Made by a program: the position numbers and the translations under genes
Origin: Marinobacter zhanjiangensis
GTDB lineage: Bacteria > Pseudomonadota > Gammaproteobacteria > Pseudomonadales > Oleiphilaceae
Direction: 5' to 3'
Length of the DNA: 64,000 nt
NCBI RefSeq assembly: GCF_014651935.1
Contig: NZ_BMXV01000004.1
Location: 310,001 to 374,000 of the forward strand
Shown: positions 54,781 to 63,353 of the stretch, piece after piece
Numbering within the stretch: position 1 is the stretch's first letter
Layout: every line of letters begins with the position of its first letter
The notes under the pieces: model-generated
The model's database searches: none
Seen by the model: the letters and a program-made list of their open reading frames with translations, nothing else
What the model was told of the DNA's origin: nothing

Positions 54781-56064
54781 TCAGCCGGTCATATCCTCCG
54801 CTACGCCCCAGGCACCCCGGCGACTCCCCATTCGCCAGGCCCTGGCGGCAGGGATCAGGCCCACCAGTAATCCGGCGACCGGCACAGCGGCCAGCAGCGC
54901 CCCCTCCAGTGCGGTGGGAGCGCGCAGGGAAATGGCGATTCCCCAGATCTCCAGCAACCAGGGGCTGATCAGAGCCAGCAACAGGTACCAGAAGCCGGCG
55001 GCCAGCAGTGATGCCAGCAGCGCCAGCCCGCTGCACTCCAGCAGGTACAGGCTGGCGATCAGGGCGGGGGACGCACCGTTGGCTCTGAGCACCGCGATTT
55101 CCTGGTGCCGGTGGGATTGCAGCGTGAGCAGCACCGTTACCAGTCCGGCCAGGCTGGTGACCACCACGAAGGCGGTGATCGCCAGCAGGATAAACTCGAA
55201 CTGGCCCAGCACCTGCCAGAGCTGTGACAGCGCCACGCCCGGCAGTATCGCGGACAGCGGCTCGGCGTCGTTCTGGTTGATGTCCCGCTGGATCCGGAAT
55301 GTCAGAATCTGCCGCTCCACGCCGGCCAGTGCGGCGGTCACGGTGTCTGGCGTCAGCGCGCGCTCCCGGGCCGCTTCCGCCGACAGGGTGCGCCCGGGAG
55401 CCGGAACGCCGGCTTCCCAGCCGATGTGGATGGCTTCCAGCCCCTCCAGACTGACGTACACGCCCCGGTCCACCGGTGTGCCGGTTGGGGCGAGTATGCC
55501 GCTGACCCGGAAGGGGTGCTTGTCATGGTTGACGAAGCTGGTGCGGCCACCACCATGGGACAGCACAATGTCGTCACCCACCTGATGCTCAAGCTGGCGC
55601 GCGACCCGGGAGCCCAGCACCACATCAAACAGGTCGCTGAACCATTGCCCTTCTGTCAGCGCCAGCGGCTGGCCGTCACCGTACTGATAATGGTCCAGGA
55701 AGCGTTTGTCCGTGCCCACCACCCGGAAGCCCCGGTAGCCGTCGCCCAGGGACAGGGGTACCAGCCAGTCAATGCGTTGGTCCTGCTCCAGGGACTCGAA
55801 GGTGGACCAGCGCAGGTTGTTGGTGGCCTGGCCGATGTGGAAGACCGAGTACAACAGCAGGTTGAGCTGACCACTGCGGGCGCCAATGATCAGGTCGGTC
55901 CCGGACACGGCGTTGCTGAAGGACTGGCGAACTTCGGTGCGCAGGTATTGCACCCCCAGCAGCAGCGTCACGCTGAGGGTCAGCGTCAGGGTGACCAGCA
56001 ACAGCACCCGGCGCCGGTGCCACAGGCTGGCAGCGGCCAGGGACAGGGCAAGTGCCGGTTTCAT
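54781..56064 (-). CDS. ABC transporter permease (FtsX/MacB-like)
   Basis: 427 residues. One N-terminal helix (VLLLVTLTLTLSVTLLLGVQ), a large periplasmic domain (about 45-260), and three C-terminal helices (FILLAITAFVVVTSLAGLVTVLL, LECSGLALLASLLAAGFWYLL, LEGALLAAVPVAGLLVGLIPA), the FtsX-superfamily layout. Its start overlaps the stop of the ATPase by 4 bp (ATGA). With the neighbouring DUF3299 and DUF2796 genes it resembles the zinc-associated sets of Vibrio and Marinobacter; the substrate is inferred from context only. Confidence 0.85.
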   Translation of the reverse strand: MKPALALSLAAASLWHRRRVLLLVTLTLTLSVTLLLGVQYLRTEVRQSFSNAVSGTDLIIGARSGQLNLLLYSVFHIGQATNNLRWSTFESLEQDQRIDWLVPLSLGDGYRGFRVVGTDKRFLDHYQYGDGQPLALTEGQWFSDLFDVVLGSRVARQLEHQVGDDIVLSHGGGRTSFVNHDKHPFRVSGILAPTGTPVDRGVYVSLEGLEAIHIGWEAGVPAPGRTLSAEAARERALTPDTVTAALAGVERQILTFRIQRDINQNDAEPLSAILPGVALSQLWQVLGQFEFILLAITAFVVVTSLAGLVTVLLTLQSHRHQEIAVLRANGASPALIASLYLLECSGLALLASLLAAGFWYLLLALISPWLLEIWGIAISLRAPTALEGALLAAVPVAGLLVGLIPAARAWRMGSRRGAWGVAEDMTG

Positions 56065-56735
56065 GGTCTGCTCTCCTGCCCGGATGACAGTTCCAGGTGT
56101 TGCGTGAAATGCTCCGCCAGGGCGGGGTCATGGCTGACAAAGACCACGCTGGAGCCGTTGGCGGCGGCCTGATCCAGTAGCAGGCGCACGAAGCGGTCGC
56201 GGTTGTCGGTATCCAGGGCCGACGTGGGCTCGTCCGCCAGGATCAGTGGAGGCGCACCAATCAATGCCCGGGCAGCGGCCACCCGTTGTTGCTGCCCGAT
56301 GCTCAGGGTGGAGGGCTTGCGTGTCAGGCAGTCAGCGGGCAGGTCCAGTGCCTGTAGCAGCGTCCGGGCCGTCTGTTGCGGCTGGCCGGCTTTGCGGTGG
56401 CGGATGGCGGAAAGCCGGCAGGGCAGGGTGACGTTGTCCAGGGCGTTCAGGTAGGGCACCAGGTTGAACTGCTGGAAGATCACCCCGGTGCGGTCGGCCC
56501 GCAGCCGGTCCCGGTCGCCACCGCTCAGCCGGGCCAGGTCCTGGCCGTGAACTTCCAGGCCGCCTTCCAGGGGTCGGTTGAGGCCGCTGAGCAGGCTCAG
56601 CAGCGTACTCTTGCCACTGCCGCTGGGGCCACGGATAAACAGGTGGTCGCCGCTGGGCAGCCGGATATCCGGAAAAGCCAGGGTGGTACTCTGGTCTGGC
56701 CATTGCCAGCGCAGGTTTTCTGTCTTGATTACCAT
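56061..56735 (-). CDS. ABC transporter ATP-binding protein (LolD/MacB type)
   Basis: 224 residues from the ATG at 56735; a longer frame to 56870 is not coding. Walker A RGPSGSGKSTLL, Q-loop VIFQQFNLVPYLNALDNV, signature LSIGQQQRVAAARAL, Walker B LILADEPTSALD, H-loop VVFVSHD. The ATPase partner of the following permease. Diverges from the DUF3299 gene, 137 bp apart. Confidence 0.92.
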   Translation of the reverse strand: MVIKTENLRWQWPDQSTTLAFPDIRLPSGDHLFIRGPSGSGKSTLLSLLSGLNRPLEGGLEVHGQDLARLSGGDRDRLRADRTGVIFQQFNLVPYLNALDNVTLPCRLSAIRHRKAGQPQQTARTLLQALDLPADCLTRKPSTLSIGQQQRVAAARALIGAPPLILADEPTSALDTDNRDRFVRLLLDQAAANGSSVVFVSHDPALAEHFTQHLELSSGQESRP

Positions 56736-56872
56736 GTGTCGATCATGCCCGTGATTGAGGTAAAAAACAGGGTTGTTGTTGCATAAGGTTTCCCCCGGGT
56801 AACCTGCCGTCACTGTAAAGCCGGTGGCGACCGTGGCATCATACTCCGACAGACACCCCCGGAGAGCCATTG

Positions 56873-57397
56873 ATGATCCTTCCCTCCCCCTTTGCTGTGC
56901 TGCGGCATGTGCTGACGCTCTGTCTTCTGCTATCCGTGGCCAGCGTCAGCACCGCCGAAGAAAGCTGGCCGGAACTGGACTGGCTCGAATTGATGCCGGA
57001 GGAAGACCTGCGCCTGCTGGAAAGTCTGCCAGAGGTCGAGCACGAGGGTGACGGCCCCGCTGCGCTGCCCGACGAGATCCTCACCGGCCGGGTGGTGCCG
57101 GAAATGGATGGCACCCGGGCGCGGATTCCCGGTTTCGTGGTGCCCCTGAAAACCGTGGGATCTGACCAGCGTATCGTCGAGTTCTTCCTGGTGCCCTACT
57201 ATGGCGCCTGTATCCACGTGCCGCCACCGCCGCCGAATCAGATCATCCACGTTACCTACAAGCCGGGTTTCACCCTGGACGCCCTCTACGAGCCGGTATG
57301 GGTACAGGGCACGCTGAAGACCGAGTCGGTGGAAAATGATATTGCCTCTTCCTCTTACACGCTGACCAGCGAGAAGGTTGAGCCGTACGAGGGCTAA
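56873..57397 (+). CDS. DUF3299 family exported protein
   Basis: 174 residues from the ATG at 56873, with GGAGAG upstream (a TTG at 56870 is also in frame). A signal peptide (FAVLRHVLTLCLLLSVASVSTA) is followed by the DUF3299 core: RIPGFVVPLKTVGSDQRIVEFFLVPYYGACIHVPPPPPNQIIHVTY. The conserved Cys/His pair (GACIHVPPPPPN) could bind metal. Its stop overlaps that of the convergent DUF2796 gene by 4 bp. Confidence 0.88.
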   Translation: MILPSPFAVLRHVLTLCLLLSVASVSTAEESWPELDWLELMPEEDLRLLESLPEVEHEGDGPAALPDEILTGRVVPEMDGTRARIPGFVVPLKTVGSDQRIVEFFLVPYYGACIHVPPPPPNQIIHVTYKPGFTLDALYEPVWVQGTLKTESVENDIASSSYTLTSEKVEPYEG

Positions 57398-57942
57398 AGT
57401 GCCAGTTCTATGCCCTTCTCGCCGGCATGCAGCTCGGCACGGCCCTGGCCACTGGTACTGACCCATTCCACTGACAGGTCTTCGATACCCGGGAAATGCT
57501 CCATCAGGGGTGTGGTCAGCGCATCCGCCAGGGCGCTTTCGCATTCCAGCCGCTGGGTCACCTCGAAGTCACTATGGTTATCACTGTCGTGACCGTGGTC
57601 ATCGTCTTCCGAACGGTCCCGCCCATAGTGAATGGTACCTGCGACCACAGTGCAGTCATTGCCTTTTGCCTGCACCAGGGGCGTTGCCGTCAGCCACTCC
57701 CGGGTCTCCATAAGAATTTTGTCCTGTCCGTCATTCTTCGGCTGATGCTCGAAACCCAGCAGATTTGCCGCTGGCGACCGCAGGATCAGCTCTGCCGTAT
57801 GGCCATCGATGGCGATCTGAAGTTGTGCTTCCCCATGAACATGGGCCTGTTGATGATGATCGTCGGCAGCGCTGGCATTGAGGGGTGTGGCAGCACATGC
57901 CAGGGCAAGTGCAATGACCGGGAGGCCGGGAAGTGAGGTCAT
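57394..57942 (-). CDS. DUF2796 family His-rich protein (ZrgA-like)
   Basis: 182 residues with a signal peptide (VIALALACAATPLNASA) and two His-rich clusters: DDHHQQAHVHGEAQ just after cleavage and DDDHGHDSDNHSD near residue 113. The LILRSPAANLLGFEHQP segment is typical of DUF2796. ZrgA of Vibrio, a member of this family, takes part in zinc uptake; a zinc role here is inferred. A Zur-like dyad lies upstream. Confidence 0.86.
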   Translation of the reverse strand: MTSLPGLPVIALALACAATPLNASAADDHHQQAHVHGEAQLQIAIDGHTAELILRSPAANLLGFEHQPKNDGQDKILMETREWLTATPLVQAKGNDCTVVAGTIHYGRDRSEDDDHGHDSDNHSDFEVTQRLECESALADALTTPLMEHFPGIEDLSVEWVSTSGQGRAELHAGEKGIELAL

Positions 57943-57957
57943 GGCAGAAGGTTCCTT

Positions 57958-57980
57958 TTGATATGTTATAACGTAATTTA
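57958..57980. promoter_or_regulatory. Zur-like operator upstream of the DUF2796 gene
   Basis: ATGTTATAACGT (57963-57974) is palindromic except for one symmetric pair and contains GTTATAAC, the core of gammaproteobacterial Zur boxes (GTTATAnTATAAC). It lies 20 bp before the DUF2796 start. Confidence 0.45.
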
Positions 57981-58093
57981 CCTGAGTGAGGTATCAGGTC
58001 AAGGTGCTGCGGGGATTTGTGCTTGGCTATGCCGCTGCACCGACGGAAATGCTAGGATTGGAGACCCATTCAACTGACAGGTACAGCGATTTC

Positions 58094-58705
58094 ATGACCG
58101 ACAACGCAGAACCCGCTGCCAGCACTGGCGATTTTGAGGGCTGGGCGAATCTTTTCACCCGCTGCCGGGCATTCAGTCATCCCTCCGAGCTTCATGGCGG
58201 TCTCTGCGGCCGGCTGGCGGCCGGTGCCAGACTCGACCAGCCACAATGGTTCGAGGTGGTTTGCGAGCACATCGGCATTGCCCCCGAGACCCTGGAGCAG
58301 GGCGAAGACCTGCCGGCGGAACTGCCGGAGTTCATGGACGATGTCTATCGTCAGACCCTGGAACAGCTGAGCGCCGCCGATATGGCTTTCCAGCCGCTGC
58401 TGCCGGAAGACGATTATGCGTTCGAGCAGCGGCTGCAGGCCCTGGCGGCCTGGGTGCGCGGGTTTCTCGAGGGTATGGCGCTGGCCGCCGGTGAAAAACT
58501 GGGCGAGGCGCCGGATGAAATCCGTGAGCTGATCGAGGATATGGTCGCTATCAGCCAGGTGGAGGAAGCCGACGACGGTGACGAGACGGCGGAAGTGCAG
58601 CTCAACGACATTACCGAGTACGTCCGCCTGGGTGTGATTTCCGTATTTACCGAGTTCAATCCTCCGGCAAAATCATCACCCGTTGCAGGCCAGACCCTGC
58701 ACTGA
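58094..58705 (+). CDS. ygfB: UPF0149 family protein (YgfB)
   Basis: 203 residues from the ATG at 58094. UPF0149/YgfB pattern: CRAFSHPSELHGGLCGRLAAGARL, FQPLLPEDDYAFEQRLQALAAWVRGFLEGM and NDITEYVRLGVISVFTEF. An all-alpha protein; in Pseudomonas a YgfB homologue counteracts AlpA-dependent antitermination of lysis genes and beta-lactam tolerance. First of the ygfB-pepP-ubiH-ubiI run, the order conserved in many relatives. Confidence 0.93.
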   Translation: MTDNAEPAASTGDFEGWANLFTRCRAFSHPSELHGGLCGRLAAGARLDQPQWFEVVCEHIGIAPETLEQGEDLPAELPEFMDDVYRQTLEQLSAADMAFQPLLPEDDYAFEQRLQALAAWVRGFLEGMALAAGEKLGEAPDEIRELIEDMVAISQVEEADDGDETAEVQLNDITEYVRLGVISVFTEFNPPAKSSPVAGQTLH

Positions 58706-58728
58706 GTTTTCGAGTATCAGGAGACCCT

Positions 58729-60048
58729 ATGAGCCCGTGGATTCCGATGAGTGAACACGCCGAGCGCCGGCGCCGGCTGATGGAAACGATGGCGCAGGAC
58801 AGCATCGCCATCCTGCCGGCCGCTCCGGAGCGTACCCGCAACCGGGATGTACTCTACCCGTTCCGTCAGGACAGCGACTTCCAGTATCTGACCGGTTTTG
58901 GTGAGCCGGAAGCCGTGCTGGTGCTGATCCCCGGCCGGGAAGCTGGCGAGTCGGTTCTGTTCTGCCGGGAGCGCAACCCGGAGAAAGAACAATGGGATGG
59001 TTCCATCACCGGTCAGGACGGCGCCATCGAGGCTTTCGGGCTGGACGACGCTTTTCCTGTCAATGATATCGACGACATCCTGCCGGGCATGATTGAAGGA
59101 CGCAGCCGGGTGTACTATCCCCTGGGCCGCGACCAGGCCTTTGATGCCCGGGTCATGGACTGGGTCAAGCAGATCCGCAGCAAGGTCCGCGCCGGCGCCC
59201 AGCCTCCCGGCGAGTTTGTCGCCCTGGAGCATTTGCTGCACGATCTGCGGCTGTACAAGAGCGCGAAGGAAATCAAGGTCATGGCCGAAGCCGGCCGGAT
59301 CAGCGCGGAAGCCCATTGCCGCGCCATGAAGCGGGCCCGCAAGGGCGGTTATGAGTACCAGCTGGAGGCGGAGCTGATCCACACCTTCATGGAGCACGGC
59401 GCCCGCAACACGGCCTACCCGTCTATCGTGGGCAGTGGTGCCAATGCCTGTGTGCTGCACTACATCGAGAACAGCGCGCCCCTTGACGAGGGCGATCTGG
59501 TGCTGATCGACGCGGGCTGTGAGGTGGACTGCTATGCCTCGGATATCACCCGCACCTTCCCGGTGAGTGGCAGGTTCAGTGAGCCCCAACGGGCCATCTA
59601 TGAAGTGGTTCTGGAGGCCCAGTACGCCGCCATCGACGCGGTCCAGCCTGGCCACCACTGGAACATGCCCCATGAGGCGGCGCTGGAAGTGCTGACCCAG
59701 GGGCTGATTGACCTGGGTATTATCGAGGGCCCGCTGGCCGAGGCGCTGGAGAAAGAGGCCTACCGCCCCTTCTTCATGCACCGCACCGGCCATTGGCTGG
59801 GTATGGATGTGCATGATGTGGGCGACTACAAGGTGGGCGATGCCTGGCGGGTACTGGAGCCGGGCATGGTGATGACCGTGGAGCCGGGGCTGTACATCCC
59901 GCCGGACAATATGGACGTGGACCCGCAATGGCGCGGTATTGGTGTTCGTATCGAAGACGACGTGGTGGTCACGAAGGAAGGCTGCAAGGTGCTCACCGAT
60001 GCGGCGCCCAAGAACATCGCCGAAGTGGAAGCGTTGATGGCGGAATAA
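58729..60048 (+). CDS. pepP: Xaa-Pro aminopeptidase
   Basis: 439 residues. AGGAG lies 6 bp before the ATG. The creatinase-like N-terminal domain (LPAAPERTRNRDVLYPFRQDSDFQYLTGF) precedes the pita-bread metal domain. Dinuclear metal ligands lie in LIDAGCEVDCYASDITRTFP (two Asp), FMHRTGHWLGMDVHD (His), MVMTVEPGLYI (Glu) and GVRIEDDVVVT (Glu). Removes N-terminal residues preceding proline. 23 bp after ygfB. Confidence 0.96.
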   Translation: MSPWIPMSEHAERRRRLMETMAQDSIAILPAAPERTRNRDVLYPFRQDSDFQYLTGFGEPEAVLVLIPGREAGESVLFCRERNPEKEQWDGSITGQDGAIEAFGLDDAFPVNDIDDILPGMIEGRSRVYYPLGRDQAFDARVMDWVKQIRSKVRAGAQPPGEFVALEHLLHDLRLYKSAKEIKVMAEAGRISAEAHCRAMKRARKGGYEYQLEAELIHTFMEHGARNTAYPSIVGSGANACVLHYIENSAPLDEGDLVLIDAGCEVDCYASDITRTFPVSGRFSEPQRAIYEVVLEAQYAAIDAVQPGHHWNMPHEAALEVLTQGLIDLGIIEGPLAEALEKEAYRPFFMHRTGHWLGMDVHDVGDYKVGDAWRVLEPGMVMTVEPGLYIPPDNMDVDPQWRGIGVRIEDDVVVTKEGCKVLTDAAPKNIAEVEALMAE

Positions 60049-60064
60049 TCCGGACAGCAGGCCT

Positions 60065-61342
60065 ATGATGCAGGCATTTGATACCGACATACTGATCGCA
60101 GGGGGCGGCCTTGCCGGTGCCACCCTGGCGCTGGCCGTCTGTCGCCTGGTACCGGGTTATCGGGTGACAGTGGTGGAAGCCTTCCCGTTGCCGGAAGACC
60201 CGGCCCCCACCGATTATCAGCCCAGCTACGATGCCCGCTCCACGGCGCTGTCATGGGGCGCCCGCCGGATCTTCGAGCAGCTGGACCTGTGGTCCGCCAT
60301 CAGTCGCCAGGCGGCACCCATCCGGCATATCCACATCTCGGAAAAGGGCCGCTTCGGCGTTACCCGGCTGGCATCAGAAGAGCACCGGCAACCGGCGCTG
60401 GGCTATGTGGCGGACAACCGCTGGCTGGGATTGTGCCTGATGGATGCCCTGCGAGAGCAGCCGGCTATCCGCTGGCTGGCACCGGCGCAGGCGGAAAGTG
60501 TTACTACGCTGCGCGAGGGCGTGCGCGTGGGCATTCGCCAGGCAGAAGAGGCATTCACCCTTACCAGCCGCTGCCTGGTGGTGGCGGACGGGGGCCGCTC
60601 CGGATTGCGGGAGGACCTGGGCATCGCGGTGCACCAGCAGGATTACGGTCAGTATGCCCTGATCGCCAATGTCAGTACCGAACGCCCCCACGGCGGCACG
60701 GCCTGGGAGCGGTTTACCGAGCGCGGCCCCATGGCACTGTTGCCCCAGGTGAGTGGTCCCGAGCCCGGGCATCGCTCGGCCCTGGTGTGGACTCTGAGCC
60801 CTGAAGATCTCGACGACGTCCTGGCGCTGGACGAGGCTGGCCGGTGCGCCCGGCTGCAGCAGGTGTTTGGCTGGCGGCTGGGGCGCTTTACCCGTTTTGG
60901 CGACTGTCATCACTATCCGCTGTCCCTGATCACGGCGGACGAGTGCGTGCGTCCCGGCGTGGCCCTGGTCGGCAACGCCGCCCACGCCCTTCACCCGGTG
61001 GCCGGTCAGGGCTTCAACCTGGCCCTGAGGGGGCTGATGGCCCTGGTGGAGGCATTCCGTTTTGCCCGGGACAACGACCTGTCGCCGGGAGATCTGACGG
61101 TGCTGAGCCGGTACCGGCAACAGCATGCTCCGGATCAGCAGCAGACCATTGGCTTCTCGGATTCCCTGGTACGCCTGTTCGGCGATGAATACCCGGTCAT
61201 AGGCGCCGCCCGTAACGCCGGACTGGTGGGGCTGGATATTCTGCCCGCTGCCAAGCACTGGTTTGCCCGCCGGGCCATGGGTGTAACCGGGGGTGGTTCC
61301 GCCCGGCAGCCATCGGATCGTGACCGGGAGCACTGGCAATGA
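60065..61342 (+). CDS. ubiH: 2-octaprenyl-6-methoxyphenyl hydroxylase
   Basis: 425 residues, FAD aromatic hydroxylase. Dinucleotide-binding motif ILIAGGGLAGATLAL, the DG motif CLVVADGGRSGLREDLGI, and the FAD ribityl motif ALVGNAAHALHPVAGQGFNLALRG. It hydroxylates the ubiquinone ring at C6 in relatives. Its last 4 bases overlap the next gene (ATGA). Confidence 0.93.
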   Translation: MMQAFDTDILIAGGGLAGATLALAVCRLVPGYRVTVVEAFPLPEDPAPTDYQPSYDARSTALSWGARRIFEQLDLWSAISRQAAPIRHIHISEKGRFGVTRLASEEHRQPALGYVADNRWLGLCLMDALREQPAIRWLAPAQAESVTTLREGVRVGIRQAEEAFTLTSRCLVVADGGRSGLREDLGIAVHQQDYGQYALIANVSTERPHGGTAWERFTERGPMALLPQVSGPEPGHRSALVWTLSPEDLDDVLALDEAGRCARLQQVFGWRLGRFTRFGDCHHYPLSLITADECVRPGVALVGNAAHALHPVAGQGFNLALRGLMALVEAFRFARDNDLSPGDLTVLSRYRQQHAPDQQQTIGFSDSLVRLFGDEYPVIGAARNAGLVGLDILPAAKHWFARRAMGVTGGGSARQPSDRDREHWQ

Positions 61343-62553
61343 AGGATTTCGATATTGTTGTCGTCGGCGGCGGTATGACCGGTAGTGCCGTGGCCGTGGG
61401 CGCGGCACAGCAGGGCTGGCGGGTGGCGCTGGTGGAAGCGGCGCCGATGTCGAAGCTGCTGGCAGCACCGGCGCCGGCCCGCGCGGTGGCCGATTTCGAA
61501 CCCCGTGTCAGCGCCATCTCCGTGGCCAGTCAGCGCCTGCTGGAAAACGTCGGTGCCTGGCAACGAACCATCCGCACCCGCCACTGCCCTTACCAGGCCA
61601 TGGATGTCTGGGACGGGGAGGCCATCGGCCGTATCCGCTTTGATGCCGCCGAGCTGGGTGTGCCTGCCCTGGGTACCATTGTCGAGAACCGGCACCTGGT
61701 GCGTGGCCTGTTCGAGGCGGTGCAGGACAGTGACCTTGCCTGCCTCGACGGCCAGACGGTGGAGGCCATGACAGCGGCGGAAAAAGGCTGGCAGGTGACC
61801 CTGTCCGGCGGTGACACTCTTGCCGCCCGGCTGGTGGTGGGCGCCGACGGTGCTCATTCCCGCATTCGCCAGTGGGCCGGTCTGCCCACCCGCGAGTGGG
61901 ATTATGACCAGGAAGCCATTGTCTGCACCGTGCAAATGGAACTGCCCCATCAGTACACCGCCTGGCAGCGCTTTACGGCATCGGGCCCGTTGGCGTTTCT
62001 GCCGTTGCAGGCAGACGATGAAGGGCAGGGCGGGCATTTCTGCTCGATCGTCTGGTCCCAGGACACCCCGGAAGCCCGGCGCCTGCTGGACCTGGACGAT
62101 GCTTCGTTCATGGCGGTGCTGACCCGGGCCCTGGAAGGCCGGCTGGGTCAGGTCGAGGCGGTCTCCCGGCGCTATGCCTTCCCGTTGCGCCAGCGCCACA
62201 GCAAGCAGTATGTCCAGCCGGGCCTTGCCCTGGTGGGAGATGCGGCCCATACCATCCATCCGCTGGCCGGGCAGGGCGCCAACCTTGGCTATGGTGATGT
62301 CACTGCGCTGCTGGCGGAGCTGGAGGGCGCGTTCGGTCGTCGCCAGTCACCGGGCGAGCTGATGCTGCTGCAGCGCTACCAGCGCCGGCGGAAGGGCGAG
62401 AATCTCGCGATGATGGCGGCCATGGAAGGCTTCAAACAGCTTTTCGCCCGCGACGAGTTACCCGTTCGCTGGCTACGAAGCACCGGCATGCGCTGGCTGG
62501 ACCGGGCATCCCCCCTGAAGAACCGGGTGGCGGCCGAGGCCATGGGGCTGTAG
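61339..62553 (+). CDS. ubiI: UbiH/UbiF/VisC-family ubiquinone hydroxylase
   Basis: 404 residues, paralogue of the preceding UbiH. FAD motif DIVVVGGGMTGSAVAVGAA, VVGADGAHSRIRQWAGL, and ALVGDAAHTIHPLAGQGANLGYGD. The position after ubiH fits UbiI (VisC, C5 hydroxylase), but assignment between UbiI and UbiF cannot be made by eye. Translationally coupled to ubiH. Confidence 0.88.
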   Translation: MKDFDIVVVGGGMTGSAVAVGAAQQGWRVALVEAAPMSKLLAAPAPARAVADFEPRVSAISVASQRLLENVGAWQRTIRTRHCPYQAMDVWDGEAIGRIRFDAAELGVPALGTIVENRHLVRGLFEAVQDSDLACLDGQTVEAMTAAEKGWQVTLSGGDTLAARLVVGADGAHSRIRQWAGLPTREWDYDQEAIVCTVQMELPHQYTAWQRFTASGPLAFLPLQADDEGQGGHFCSIVWSQDTPEARRLLDLDDASFMAVLTRALEGRLGQVEAVSRRYAFPLRQRHSKQYVQPGLALVGDAAHTIHPLAGQGANLGYGDVTALLAELEGAFGRRQSPGELMLLQRYQRRRKGENLAMMAAMEGFKQLFARDELPVRWLRSTGMRWLDRASPLKNRVAAEAMGL

Positions 62554-62560
62554 CAACAGT

Positions 62561-62600
62561 CCCTGGCTATGGACGGCGCGCCTTGGCTATGGTCGGCGCG
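62561..62600. repeat. 20-bp tandem duplication
   Basis: 62561-62580 and 62581-62600 match at 18 of 20 positions, in the gap between the ubiI stop and the TetR stop. Non-coding. Confidence 0.7.
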
Positions 62601-62639
62601 GAATGGATGGCAGATGAAATGGTGCGGGGGCGGTTGCCG

Positions 62640-63257
62640 TTACGCCGTGGAGCTGGCCGGTTGACTGCCGCAGAGGGTGCGGATCGCCTTGCAGGCTTCC
62701 TCGATGGCCGGACGCCGCCCGACAATCAGGTCGCTGTAGGTAAAGGATTCAGTCAGGCGGATAATGATCAGCGCCAGGCTGTCGATTTCCAGTCCCGGTG
62801 CAATCGTGCCTTTCTCCTGTTCCTCCAGTAACAGCTGCTTCATGGCATTGAGCCGGCGTTCCTGGAGCAGCCGGGTGGATGTCAGTATCTGCAGGGCAAA
62901 CTGGGGGTCATCACTGATGAATTGCCGCAGGGGCCGGGATTCGATCACCGCCGTCATGGTGTATCGACAGACGTTGGCAATGTAGTCAGCGCCGGAGCCG
63001 GAGGCTGTTTCACGGGCCTGTTTCAGGGTAGGTTCATACACCGACCACATGATTTCTGCCATCAGCAGTTCCTTGGTGCCCACCCACCGGAACAGGGTGG
63101 TCCTGCCGATGCCTACGCTCTCAGCCAGCTCGTTAAGACTGATGCGCTCTCCCCGAAGCCAGCGGCGACGCGCTTCCTTCAGGACATCCAGTGGTGTTGC
63201 CCGATGGCTCGGGTGCCTGACGAACTGGCTCAGCGGTGTGTTCTGCTGGTCTGTCAT
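62640..63257 (-). CDS. QsdR-family TetR-type regulator
   Basis: 205 residues. The helix-turn-helix ISLNELAESVGIGRTTLFRW (about 39-58) is preceded by TPLDVLKEARRRWLRGER, and an all-helical ligand domain contains ADYIANVCRYTMTAVIESRPLRQFISDDP. Resembles the QsdR branch (named after a regulator of a lactonase gene in Rhodococcus). Its target may be the adjacent solute-binding protein, which lies 96 bp upstream on the same strand. Confidence 0.85.
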   Translation of the reverse strand: MTDQQNTPLSQFVRHPSHRATPLDVLKEARRRWLRGERISLNELAESVGIGRTTLFRWVGTKELLMAEIMWSVYEPTLKQARETASGSGADYIANVCRYTMTAVIESRPLRQFISDDPQFALQILTSTRLLQERRLNAMKQLLLEEQEKGTIAPGLEIDSLALIIIRLTESFTYSDLIVGRRPAIEEACKAIRTLCGSQPASSTA

Positions 63258-63353
63258 CGGATCCTCCCTGACGTGGGTCCGAACTTGCGGTCTGTAAACC
63301 GGGTGGTGGAGCGGATCCCGGATGCCATTTCCGTTGGCACCCGGGACGGGCCA

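Noticed and set aside
58717..60123. 468-codon open frame antisense to pepP
   Set aside because: pepP has all metal ligands; the antisense frame has no domain.
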